Of a stretch of 64,000 nt of DNA, positions 1-8,016 are shown piece by piece. The DNA is from Prosthecobacter gellanilyticus. GTDB taxonomy: Bacteria; Verrucomicrobiota; Verrucomicrobiia; Verrucomicrobiales; Verrucomicrobiaceae. The stretch lies in assembly GCF_007992435.1 (NCBI RefSeq), contig NZ_BKAG01000027.1, positions 27,671 to 91,670 of the forward strand, given 5' to 3'. The notes under the pieces were generated by a model. That model was given only the letters and a program-made list of their open reading frames with translations. It was not told the origin of the DNA and made no database searches. The position numbers and the translations under genes were made by a program. Each line of letters starts with the position of its first letter. Position 1 is the first letter of the stretch.

Positions 1-1098
1 GACGTTGTAGGGCAGCTCGGTGGGGATCTTCTCTTTCCGCTCGAGCATGCCGAGGAAGTGCTTCGCATGGTAAGCAGTGGCCTTGGTGGCACTCTGGCTG
101 TTTTTGAGCCAAGTGGCTTGATCGGGGAGAGTGTCGAAGGGCAGGGTGATATCCTTGCTGCCGCAGGTCATGGGGCCGGCGAGAGCCTTCATGGGCTCAT
201 TGATGAGGCGCACGACTTCTTTGGCGAGCTGGGCTCCGTGCAGATCGGCAAGCGCGAGCTCGCGGCGCGGATTCGGGTTCTGATCCGCACCACAGCCGAT
301 GGCGGTGAGGGCCACCACGCCGGGGAAGCGCAGCTCGAGCTCCTTTTGCGCGCAGCCGGCCCAGTCGGGATGAGTTTTGGGAATACTCAGCGTGGTGCAG
401 TGGCAGGCGTAGCTGGTGTAGAGAGCGCGTAATTCACCGTCTGGCGAGGTCACGCGGATCACGGGCAGAGCATGATCCACGGGGCCGCCATAGTTGGGGC
501 TGTTGGCAAAGCCCGTGGGTGTTTTGAGCCGGCGGTTCATGGCAAAGCCCACCTTTCCGGAGGACCACTCGACCTTGGCTTCCTTCTGCGCGTTCAGTGC
601 CTCGATGACCACCTCGGTCATTTTGACGGTGAGGAACTCGCCGTATTGATTCACATGTTGCTGCTCGGTCTCGGTCAGATCTGTGCCGAACAAAAAGGGC
701 AGCACGCCTGGCAGCATGGGGGCGCAGTGAGTGTGGCTGGAGTGCAGGGAGAAGCGCGCATCCTCAAGCTTCCAACCGGCCTTCTGCACATTGGCCAAAA
801 CCTCAGCGCGTATCTTTCCAGGCACGCCGCAGTTATCGACGGTGAGCATGACCACAGGTGTCTCGTTGTCCCAGGTCAGGGCCATGGCCTTCGCGTGCAG
901 GGGCATCTGCACGCCTTCGTGCTCGGCGGTGCGGCTGCCGTAGCCGCTGAGGCGCACGGGGTGCGTGGGAGTGATGTCCACACTGGCAGCACCGGCTTTC
1001 CAGGCCGCGTCCGCAGTGGTCAGACTCATAAGGCATCCCAAGGTGAGAGTCGAAACGACCGAAAGGAGACGCTGGCGGGCTGCGCGGCTGATGAACAT
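1..1098 (-). CDS. Neutral/alkaline ceramidase-like secreted protein (3' end outside window)
   Basis: Translating the minus strand from the ATG at 1098 gives 366 uninterrupted codons running off the left edge, so the C-terminus is missing. The N-terminus (MFISRAARQRLLSVVSTL, then hydrophobic residues to about residue 31) looks like a signal peptide. The start of the mature part (GAASVDITP, about residues 36-44), SHTH at 121-124, the ACHCT segment near 231-235 and GCGADQNP near 268-275 match the N-terminal domain of neutral/alkaline non-lysosomal ceramidases, whose histidines bind zinc. The family hydrolyses the amide bond of ceramide; many bacterial paralogues in sulfatase-rich genomes have unknown substrates. 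GAGGAA about 9 nt upstream is a good ribosome binding site. The plus-strand frames here are shadows. Family assignment is fairly sure; substrate is not. Confidence 0.85.
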   Translation of the reverse strand, partial: MFISRAARQRLLSVVSTLTLGCLMSLTTADAAWKAGAASVDITPTHPVRLSGYGSRTAEHEGVQMPLHAKAMALTWDNETPVVMLTVDNCGVPGKIRAEVLANVQKAGWKLEDARFSLHSSHTHCAPMLPGVLPFLFGTDLTETEQQHVNQYGEFLTVKMTEVVIEALNAQKEAKVEWSSGKVGFAMNRRLKTPTGFANSPNYGGPVDHALPVIRVTSPDGELRALYTSYACHCTTLSIPKTHPDWAGCAQKELELRFPGVVALTAIGCGADQNPNPRRELALADLHGAQLAKEVVRLINEPMKALAGPMTCGSKDITLPFDTLPDQATWLKNSQSATKATAYHAKHFLGMLERKEKIPTELPYNV

Positions 1099-1272
1099 GC
1101 TGTATCTTCCTCAAAAAGAACCACTTTCGCCAAGGCTGGATATGCGTTCGGTTGTGACGTGAAACCGTGGTAAAAGTGATCCTGACCCGGCCATGAAGCT
1201 GTCCTAGCTCGTAGTTGCTTGTAAGGTTTCTAGAATGAAACTGAGACGGCGGCGTCTGATAACCGCTCCCCA

Positions 1273-3456
1273 ATGAAAAAAAGCCAAGCCTCCGCCCCGC
1301 ACCGTCCGCCACCGAACACGTCACGCTGGAGGACTTGGCGGCGCCGGCTGCTCCTGAGTTTCATGGTGCTGAGCCTGCTGGCCACGGTGAGCCTGGCGGT
1401 GGTCCTGGGCATCTACGCGCAGATGGCGAAGAAGTATGACCTGGCCGCGCTGGGCCAGATGCCCGAACGAACGATGGTGATGGACTCCACAGGTGAACTG
1501 CTGGGCAGGATGCACGGGGAAAACCGCATCGTCGTGCCGCTGAGCCAGGTGGCGCCGCAGTTTGTCCAGGCCCTGCTCGCGCGTGAAGACAGCCGTTTCT
1601 ACAATCATCGCGGAGTCGACTTTTACGGCGTGGCCCGTGCCACGGTGCGTAACATCAAAGAGCGCCGCGTGGTGCAGGGAGCGAGCACACTGACCATGCA
1701 GCTGGCGCGCAACAGCTACCCGGACCTGAACGACCGGTCGTTTCACCGCAAGCTGCTGGAGATCATGCTGGCGCGCCGCATCGAGAAAATGTGGAGCAAG
1801 GAGCAGATCATCGAGCACTACGTGAACCGCATCTTCTTCGGCACGGGTGTGTATGGCATCCAGCGGGCGAGCCAAGTGTATTTTGGCAAGCATGCCAGCC
1901 AGCTCACGCTGAGCGAGTCGGCGATGATCGCGGGCATCATCCGCAGCCCGGTGCGCTTCTCGCCATTCCGCAATTACGAAGGCGCCATCAAGGAGCGCAA
2001 TGATGTGCTGCAGCGCATGCTGACGCTGAAGATGATCACAGCCGAAGAAGAACTGCAGGCACGCTATGCGGATGTGGTGATCCGCGCGCAGCCGCTGTTT
2101 CAAAGCCAGGGTGACTGGGCGCTAGACTCCGTGAGACGTGACCTGGATCGCCTGCTGGAAAATCATGAGATCGAGGACGGTGGTCTGCTGGTCTACACGA
2201 CGCTGAACAAAGAGTTGCAAACAGCCGCGGAGGAGGCGGTGGAGAAACGTCTCGCCACCGTGGAAACGACGCGCGGCTACAAGCACCCCATCAAGGCCAA
2301 GTTTGACGAGACCTGGGATCCGGCCACGGAACTGACGACCACGCCTTATCTGCAGGGTGCGCTGACGGTGCTGGACAATGAAACCGGAGGCATCCTCGCG
2401 ATTGTCGGCGGTCGTGACTACCGGCAGAGCAAGTTCAACCGCGCCACACTGGGCCAGCGGCAGATCGGCTCCACGGTGAAGCCTTTTGTCTATGCGACGG
2501 GGCTGGCCAGCGGCTTCCTGCCGGGCACGCTGATTGACGATGCGCCTTTGCAGCCGGGTGAGATCGATGGAGCGGATCCGTCCTGGAATCCGCAGAACTC
2601 GGATAACAAATTTTTAGGTGCGCAGACCCTCACGGCGGGGCTTGTGCAGAGCCGCAACACCATGACCATCCGCCTGGGCAACTACGCCGGACTAGACCGC
2701 GTGCTGCGTGTGCTCGGAGATGCAGGCATCGGCGATCATGCAGTGAAGAATCCGCAGCTCTTCATCGGCAATCTTTCCGGCAATGCGCGTGAGCTTGCGA
2801 GTGCCTTCACCATCTTTCCGAATGATGGCGTGCGCCGCCGGCCCTTCATCATTCACAAGATCACGGACAAGGCGGGGAACACGCTCTACGATGCCAGTGT
2901 CATCGAGGTGGAGGTGCTGACTCCTGGTGTGGCGCATGTGATGCGGCGCATTCTGGGGCAGGTGATGGACAAGGGCACGGCAGCGAGCCTGCGCTCCCAG
3001 CACGGTTTTAAAGAAAAGGGGGGTGGCAAGACTGGCACCACCAACGATTACAAAGATGCGTGGTTCGCGGGTTACACGGACCGCATCACATGCGCGGTGT
3101 GGGTGGGCTTGGACAAGCCGGAGACGATCATCGACGAAGGTTATGGCAGCCGCATGGCCATCCCGATCTGGGCGGACGTGGCGAAGAAGGCGGTGGCGCT
3201 GGGTTACATCCCGGCCGGACCGCGCACGGAGCCGCCACTGACGAGCGTGGCGCTGTGCCGGAACACCAGCCAGCTCGCCACGGCGGGCTGCCAGGCCTCG
3301 GGCATGGCGTATGAGGATGAACTTCCCTATGATCTGATCCCGCAGGGCTTCTGCCAGCTACACACGGGCATCGTGGCGCAACCGCAGATGCAGCCGCGCC
3401 GCTCGGGTCCGCGCGGCCCGGGATTGTTTGACCGCATCCGTGGCTGGTTCCGCTGA
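1273..3456 (+). CDS. Class A penicillin-binding protein (bifunctional transglycosylase/transpeptidase)
   Basis: This 727-residue protein polymerises lipid II and cross-links peptidoglycan at the outer face of the inner membrane. A basic cytoplasmic tail is followed by one membrane anchor at about residues 25-48. The GT51 glycosyltransferase domain has the EDSRFYNHRG motif with catalytic Glu105, then QGASTLTMQLARN and RRIEKMWSKEQI. The transpeptidase domain has all three active-site motifs: S400-T-V-K403, S460-R-N462 and K586-T-G-T589. The C-terminus is a short Pro/Arg-rich tail. Length and order match PBP1A/PBP2A-type proteins. It stands alone, with no cell-wall partners adjacent. No strong ribosome binding site is visible before the ATG. 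It supports a functional peptidoglycan wall in this organism. Confidence 0.95.
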   Translation: MKKSQASAPHRPPPNTSRWRTWRRRLLLSFMVLSLLATVSLAVVLGIYAQMAKKYDLAALGQMPERTMVMDSTGELLGRMHGENRIVVPLSQVAPQFVQALLAREDSRFYNHRGVDFYGVARATVRNIKERRVVQGASTLTMQLARNSYPDLNDRSFHRKLLEIMLARRIEKMWSKEQIIEHYVNRIFFGTGVYGIQRASQVYFGKHASQLTLSESAMIAGIIRSPVRFSPFRNYEGAIKERNDVLQRMLTLKMITAEEELQARYADVVIRAQPLFQSQGDWALDSVRRDLDRLLENHEIEDGGLLVYTTLNKELQTAAEEAVEKRLATVETTRGYKHPIKAKFDETWDPATELTTTPYLQGALTVLDNETGGILAIVGGRDYRQSKFNRATLGQRQIGSTVKPFVYATGLASGFLPGTLIDDAPLQPGEIDGADPSWNPQNSDNKFLGAQTLTAGLVQSRNTMTIRLGNYAGLDRVLRVLGDAGIGDHAVKNPQLFIGNLSGNARELASAFTIFPNDGVRRRPFIIHKITDKAGNTLYDASVIEVEVLTPGVAHVMRRILGQVMDKGTAASLRSQHGFKEKGGGKTGTTNDYKDAWFAGYTDRITCAVWVGLDKPETIIDEGYGSRMAIPIWADVAKKAVALGYIPAGPRTEPPLTSVALCRNTSQLATAGCQASGMAYEDELPYDLIPQGFCQLHTGIVAQPQMQPRRSGPRGPGLFDRIRGWFR

Positions 3457-3518
3457 GGCGGCATGGAGGATGCGACCGGAATCTTGCGCTTCATGGTGCT
3501 CATGCGCACTATGAAGCG

Positions 3519-4364
3519 ATGATCCAGCCGCTGCTCAAAGACGAGGCCCTTTTGGCCGATATCGCTTCCGTTTCGAAGGACGATGAGCGTTTGCAGATCT
3601 GGTGGTTAGGCCAGAGTGGTTTTCTGCTGAAGCAGGCAGGAGCCACGCTGCTGTTTGATCCTTATCTGTCAGACTCGCTGACGAAGAAGTATGCGGCCAC
3701 GGACAAGCCGCATTTGCGCATGACGGAGCTGTGTGTGGATCCTGCACGCCTTGCGGGCATCCCGCTGGTGACCGCGAGCCATATCCACACGGATCATCTG
3801 GATGCGGAAACCTTGGTGCCGTTGGCGAAAAGCAATCCTGGTTATACTCTGGTGCTGCCCGCAGCGATTGTTTCAGAGGCAAAGCAGCGTCTAGCAGATG
3901 CTGAGATCACGCTGGCAGGTCTGGATGAGAAGGAGACCTTGGACGGTGAATGGAAGATCACTGGCATCGCGGCCGCGCATAACGATGTGAAGCGAGATGA
4001 GCAGGGCAGGTGTCACTTCCTCGGCTTCATCGCGCAGCGTGGCGGATTCACGATTTATCACAGTGGTGACACGCTCATGCATGACGGCTTGCTGCCCGCG
4101 CTGCGTGAGTTTGGGCCGATTGATCTCATGCTGCTGCCGATCAATGGGAACAAGCCGGAGCGACGAGTGGCCGGGAACTTGAACGGCACAGAGGCGGCGG
4201 AGCTGGCGAAGGCTTGTGGCGCGCGGCTTGTGGTGCCGTGCCACTATGACATGTTCACGTTTAACACGGTGACGCCGGATGAGTTTGTCCAGGCGTGTGA
4301 GCGGCTCGGGCAGAAGCATGAGGTAATGCTCTGCGGGGGACGTGTGACGATGGAGCGCGCTTGA
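3519..4364 (+). CDS. MBL-fold metal-dependent hydrolase (UlaG-like)
   Basis: The 281-residue protein has the metallo-beta-lactamase fold signature H88-I-H90-T-D92-H93, an N-terminal WWLGQSGFLLK strand, and later IYHSGDTLMHD and VVPCHYDMFTFN segments that supply further metal ligands. This pattern is that of the COG2220/UlaG-like branch, cytoplasmic Zn or Mn hydrolases acting on lactones or phosphodiesters. No signal peptide is present. It begins about 60 nt after the penicillin-binding protein gene on the same strand but no functional link is evident. The true substrate cannot be read from the sequence. Confidence 0.85.
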   Translation: MIQPLLKDEALLADIASVSKDDERLQIWWLGQSGFLLKQAGATLLFDPYLSDSLTKKYAATDKPHLRMTELCVDPARLAGIPLVTASHIHTDHLDAETLVPLAKSNPGYTLVLPAAIVSEAKQRLADAEITLAGLDEKETLDGEWKITGIAAAHNDVKRDEQGRCHFLGFIAQRGGFTIYHSGDTLMHDGLLPALREFGPIDLMLLPINGNKPERRVAGNLNGTEAAELAKACGARLVVPCHYDMFTFNTVTPDEFVQACERLGQKHEVMLCGGRVTMERA

Positions 4365-4381
4365 GGCGAGGGAGTCGCGGC

Positions 4382-4542
4382 AGCGTCCTGGACTGCGCCT
4401 GTCCTCTGGCGCTCTCGACGGAGCGCGTGATCTGCGCACTTCTATAGATGAATGGATCTCGAAGGCCTTCGCAGATAGCTTGCGCGATATCTCCTCGCAC
4501 GGACTTCCAAAGCGCCGGAGGACCGGCGCACTCCAGGACGCT
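4382..4542. repeat. MITE-like element, copy 1 (161 bp, ~32-bp terminal inverted repeats)
   Basis: The left end (4382-4413, starting AGCGTCCTGGACTGCGCC) is the imperfect reverse complement of the right end (4511-4542, ending GCACTCCAGGACGCT). A second copy of nearly the same length lies at 45162-45323 in the opposite orientation, and the interiors also align (shared blocks such as GGCCTTCGCAG and GTGATC). It sits between two convergent genes. No transposase is encoded, so it is a non-autonomous or REP-like element. Confidence 0.85.
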
Positions 4543-4559
4543 ACGCGAAGATCGCTAAC

Positions 4560-5447
4560 TTACTCCGCGGCCTTTTCGGCAGCGGCCTTCTTCTTCTTCT
4601 TGGAGCCGGCATTGCGGAGGACCTTTGGAATCGGGTCTTCCTTCTTCTGCAGCGCACGACGAAGCTTGCGAAGAGCGATGTTCTGAAGCTGACGAATACG
4701 CTCACGCGTGACGCCAAACTCCTGACCGACTTCTTCCAGCGTGCGAGGCTTCTGACCGGCAAGGCCGAAGCGAGCATCGATGATCTTGCGTTCGCGCTCA
4801 TCAAGAACGGTAAGCAGGCCATCAAGCTGGCCGTGCATGTTCTTGTGGCTGAGCAGTTCGAAAGGTGTCTGGGCGTTTTCGTCGCCCACGATCTCACCGA
4901 ACTCGGTGCTGTCGTCATCGCTGATCGGCGCATCGAGAGACGCGGGACGCATGGAGGCGACCTTGAGCTGGCTCAGCTTGGCGCGGTCGATACCGATTTC
5001 CTCGGAAAGCTCGTCATCCGTAGGCTCGCGACCGAGTTCCTCAGACATGGCCATGGCCACACGACGCATCTTGCTGATCTTGTCCACCATGTGGACAGGA
5101 AGGCGGATGGTCTTGGACTGGTTCGCGAGAGCGCGCTTGATGGACTGCTTGATCCACCAAGCAGCGTACGTGGAGAGCTTGCCACCCTTGTTAGGGTCAA
5201 AGCGCTCCACCGCCTTCATGAGGCCGATGTTGCCTTCGGAAATAAGGTCCAGCAATGGAAGCCCGTAGTTCGCGTAGTCTTGGGCGATTTTCACGACCAG
5301 ACGAAGGTTCGCACGGATCATGTGTGATCGTGCTTCGGGGTCGCCGCGCTTGATGCGCTCAGCGAGGTCCACTTCCTGTTCGGGAGTCAGCAGGTCAGTC
5401 TTGCCGATCTCACGCAGGTAGATTTTAATGCCTCCGTCGAGTTCCAT
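4560..5447 (-). CDS. rpoD: RNA polymerase sigma-70 factor (primary/RpoD-like, short form)
   Basis: The 295-residue protein directs RNA polymerase to -35/-10 promoters. Region 1.2 begins at residue 1 (GGIKIYLREIGKTDLLTPEQE). Region 2 follows with NLRLVVKIAQDYANYGLPLLDLISEGNIGLMKAVERFDP and the WWIKQSIKRAL promoter-recognition segment. Region 4 ends with LEEVGQEFGVTRERIRQ, the -35-binding helix-turn-helix. Region 1.1 and the non-conserved insert of large RpoD are absent, and the C-terminus is a Lys/Ala-rich tail. The strict conservation suggests a group 1 or group 2 sigma factor; whether it is the essential one or an RpoS/SigB-like paralogue cannot be settled here. It is monocistronic, with a long upstream region. 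Confidence 0.93.
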   Translation of the reverse strand: MELDGGIKIYLREIGKTDLLTPEQEVDLAERIKRGDPEARSHMIRANLRLVVKIAQDYANYGLPLLDLISEGNIGLMKAVERFDPNKGGKLSTYAAWWIKQSIKRALANQSKTIRLPVHMVDKISKMRRVAMAMSEELGREPTDDELSEEIGIDRAKLSQLKVASMRPASLDAPISDDDSTEFGEIVGDENAQTPFELLSHKNMHGQLDGLLTVLDERERKIIDARFGLAGQKPRTLEEVGQEFGVTRERIRQLQNIALRKLRRALQKKEDPIPKVLRNAGSKKKKKAAAEKAAE

Positions 5448-5948
5448 GTCAGGGAATACAGATTTAAATACGAACTAGTTACAGGTTACGTTGATACCCC
5501 GACGATACGAAGGGGATTTCAAACTTAACACACAATGGTTGAGGAATCCTCAATTATTTTTGGAGCAATGATTTTGCCAGAAATCATATGAAGAAAGACA
5601 TACTCCTAAAGAGGGCGGCTGATCTCTTTCTCGGCACACAATTGTCACCCATTTGGGGGACATCGCTGGCGATAACGAGCCAGTGCACAGCTTCCTTGGG
5701 TAACTCTGATGTTCGTCTCGGAAATTTTGCTTGGTAGAGATTTCTTCGCACTTAAATCCGGGTGTAGGGATAGGTGGCACACGAAAATGTCAGATTCTTG
5801 AAAGGTCATTCAAACTCAGCTTGCCAGGAGGGGGCTTGATGCTAAAACTCAGGCTCAGACGAAGAACAAAAATGTTTAAAATTTAGCAAACTTGAGTCTT
5901 TTGGTTTTCTAAAATTTAAAACTTTTTGTGCTAATTCTAAAAAATATC
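5448..5948. other. AT-rich intergenic region between sigma factor and tRNA-Gly
   Basis: About 500 bp without a convincing gene. It is markedly more AT-rich than its neighbours, especially from 5870 onward. It must carry the divergent promoters of the sigma factor gene (minus strand) and the tRNA (plus strand). A 76-codon minus-strand frame at 5550-5780 has no coding character. Confidence 0.6.
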
Positions 5949-5978
5949 TTGCTGATGTGAGATATTGCGTGTTATTAT
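5949..5978 (+). promoter_or_regulatory. Probable promoter of tRNA-Gly
   Basis: TTGCTG (5949-5954) and TATTAT (5973-5978) are separated by 18 nt and end 10 nt before the tRNA, as expected for a sigma-70 promoter of a stable RNA. Assigned by pattern only. Confidence 0.45.
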
Positions 5979-5988
5979 AACTTTAACT

Positions 5989-6062
5989 GCGGGTATAGCT
6001 TAATGGTAAAGTTCCAGCCTTCCAAGCTGGCCATGTGGGTTCGATTCCCACTACCCGCTCCA
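5989..6062 (+). tRNA. tRNA-Gly (anticodon UCC)
   Basis: A complete cloverleaf is visible. The acceptor stem GCGGGTA pairs with TACCCGC, the anticodon stem CCAGC/GCTGG encloses the loop CTTCCAA with anticodon TCC, and the T arm GTGGG-TTCGATT-CCCAC is canonical. The discriminator is T, typical of bacterial tRNA-Gly, and CCA is encoded at 6060-6062. It reads GGA and probably GGG codons. Confidence 0.97.
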
Positions 6063-6105
6063 GTTAGAGGCTCCTTCCACACGCAAAATTTTAGAATTAG
6101 CAGCT

Positions 6106-6660
6106 ATGAAAACATTCTCTCATTTGCCTCTCGCATTTGGCGTCATCGCTGCATTTTTTGGAGCAGTGATTTCCAGTGCTGCTGCGCCTTGTGATGACAT
6201 TGCACGCGATGTGTCTCTGGCGGTGGAGAAAGAACCCGGAAAGGTTCTCATGATTGTGGAAGATGCTCTCGTCATCAATGAGTCGTGCGCCTGCGAAATC
6301 ACGCGCGCTGCCATATTGTCTGCCAAGGCTGACGCGACACTGGTGAACCAGATTGTTCAGACGGCGATCGCCGTGGCCCCTAAGATGTCTGGCGTGATCA
6401 TGGACTGCGCCACTGCAGTCGCACCGAGCGCCGCCGCCACTCCCCAGCCGATCGTGATGAGCGAATCTGGCAAAGACGTGAAGAACCCGGTCCCCCTGGC
6501 TCCCGCCCCAGTTGTGGTGGAAGAGGACTACATCATTCCCGCCTCCATTCGTGGCATCTATCTTCTGCAACCTCCCGCCGGTGGTTTCCCTCCTGGCAAG
6601 AAGCGCTGCAAAGGCAACGGTTGCATCTCTCCGTATATCAATCTGCCGTTCTACCCTTGA
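6106..6660 (+). CDS. Small secreted protein of unknown function in the polysaccharide export group
   Basis: The 184-residue product starts with a clear signal peptide (MKTFSHLPLAFGVIAAFFGA to about residue 27). The mature part has an alpha-helical stretch with two cysteines around residues 64-66 (ESCAC) and others near 29, 105 and in the C-terminal region, then a Pro/Ala-rich linker and a Gly/Pro-rich end (PAGGFPPGKKRCKGNGCISP). I do not recognise a named family. It lies 43 nt after the tRNA and 53 nt before an outer-membrane barrel gene, followed by Wzz and Wza-type genes, so an accessory role in exopolysaccharide export or surface assembly is an inference from position. Confidence 0.7.
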   Translation: MKTFSHLPLAFGVIAAFFGAVISSAAAPCDDIARDVSLAVEKEPGKVLMIVEDALVINESCACEITRAAILSAKADATLVNQIVQTAIAVAPKMSGVIMDCATAVAPSAAATPQPIVMSESGKDVKNPVPLAPAPVVVEEDYIIPASIRGIYLLQPPAGGFPPGKKRCKGNGCISPYINLPFYP

Positions 6661-6713
6661 GTTTGGGACTCACGCCTTTCTGACTTCCGAGCAGCAACCC
6701 TTCTTCAACACTC

Positions 6714-7907
6714 ATGCGCTCCCTCCTCTATTTGCTTACCGCGATGGGCATTTTTGCTTTGAGCACTCGCGCTGGAGCGCAGGGTTTGGTGGCCATTCAG
6801 AATTATTCCGGTGATTTTCAGGCGGACGAGCCGCTCACCTGGAGCATCACCACCCGTGGTGGTTACGATCAGCTGGAGTATGACATCCCTGGCGTTGAGA
6901 GCTTTGAGACCTTTTATGTGCAGGGCGGCATCGGGGCGACTTACACGGATGCAGATCAAACCACCCCCTGGAGCTTCGCGGTCGATCTCGGTGCCATCCA
7001 CTATCTGGATGATATCGAGCGCTACGATAACACCTTCTATAATGCACGTGTGGCCTTCAATATCGCCCATCAGGTTTCGCAGCGTCTGAAGATCAGCAAT
7101 AACTTCTTCCTCACCTATGAGGCGCAGCCAAACATGGCTCTCGGTGGCACGACCACGCTGTTCAACGGCCAGTATCTCTATGGCTTCAACAATTTCAACG
7201 TGAGCTATGCCTGGAGCCAGCGCTTCTCCACCACCACTTCCTTGACGGTGGACGGCATCACCTATGAAGACGACATTGTTTCTGAAGCCGAGGACCGTCT
7301 GTCCCAGCTCGTCGCGCAGCAGTTCACCTATGCGCTGACCAAGCGCACGAGCGTCACCGCCGAGTATCGTTTCCGCAATGTGGGATATCAGAACTCCAGG
7401 GGACGTGACTATCAGTCCCACTTCGCCCTGGCGGGCATCGACCACGCCTGGAGCCAGCGCTTCTCGGGATCCTTCCGCGCGGGTGCTGAGTTCATGCGCT
7501 CCGAGCGCACCAACCAAACGGCACCTTACGCCGAGGTGGCTCTCAACTACGCCGTGGCACGTCAGACTCAGGCTCGCTGGTTCGGTGCTCTGGGCTTCGA
7601 TGGGGCTGAGCTCTCCTCCTTCCAGAGCCGCTATTCCCTCCGCACTGGCGTGAATGTGACTCATCGCATCAATAAGCGCGTCGGTGTCCACGCAGGCACG
7701 CAGTATGCCTACAGTGACTTTGATGGTGGTTCTGTGACGAATGATGTGACGGAGCACAGCCTCATGTTGTCCGCCGGTGTGAGCTATAACATCACGGAGA
7801 ATCTGGCCCTGGATGCCGCCTACACCTACTCTCTGCTTTCCTCGGACGATGCCGCTCGTGAGTTTCAGCGCAACAACATCTCCCTGGGCCTGACAGCTTC
7901 CTTCTGA
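6714..7907 (+). CDS. Outer-membrane beta-barrel protein
   Basis: The 397-residue protein has a signal peptide ending near AGA/QG (about residue 23). The rest is a series of amphipathic beta strands with alternating aromatic residues (for example WSFAVDLGAIHYL, KISNNFFLTYEAQ, TSVTAEYRFRNVGY, YAYSDFDGG). It ends in LGLTASF; a terminal phenylalanine is the usual BAM-recognition signal of outer-membrane proteins. The strand count suggests a 16- to 18-stranded barrel. It precedes the Wzz/BY-kinase and SLBB export genes, so it may form or gate the outer-membrane part of a polysaccharide exporter; Wza itself lacks such a barrel, so this role is inferred. Confidence 0.8.
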   Translation: MRSLLYLLTAMGIFALSTRAGAQGLVAIQNYSGDFQADEPLTWSITTRGGYDQLEYDIPGVESFETFYVQGGIGATYTDADQTTPWSFAVDLGAIHYLDDIERYDNTFYNARVAFNIAHQVSQRLKISNNFFLTYEAQPNMALGGTTTLFNGQYLYGFNNFNVSYAWSQRFSTTTSLTVDGITYEDDIVSEAEDRLSQLVAQQFTYALTKRTSVTAEYRFRNVGYQNSRGRDYQSHFALAGIDHAWSQRFSGSFRAGAEFMRSERTNQTAPYAEVALNYAVARQTQARWFGALGFDGAELSSFQSRYSLRTGVNVTHRINKRVGVHAGTQYAYSDFDGGSVTNDVTEHSLMLSAGVSYNITENLALDAAYTYSLLSSDDAAREFQRNNISLGLTASF

Positions 7908-7933
7908 TCCACTCTCCCCAACAGCCAAACCTC

Positions 7934-7973
7934 AATCCGCCAGCGGCAGGCCCTCAAGCTCCGCTGGCGGATT
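7934..7973 (+). terminator. Intergenic hairpin after the barrel gene
   Basis: A perfect 13-bp stem, AATCCGCCAGCGG (7934-7946) with CCGCTGGCGGATT (7961-7973), has a 14-nt loop. There is no T-tract, so it may be a factor-assisted terminator, a processing site or an mRNA stabiliser separating the barrel gene from the Wzz gene. Confidence 0.5.
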
Positions 7974-8016
7974 CTAAGCTGAAAAATGATTAACAAACTC
8001 AGATAATCAATTCACT

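Noticed and set aside
58..1324. Plus-strand and other-frame ORFs of 65-233 codons over the first kilobase
   Set aside because: They are shadows of the ceramidase-like gene on the minus strand, which has family motifs and runs off the edge.
5550..5780. 76-codon minus-strand ORF upstream of the sigma factor
   Set aside because: No ribosome binding site, no recognisable pattern and AT-rich non-coding composition.
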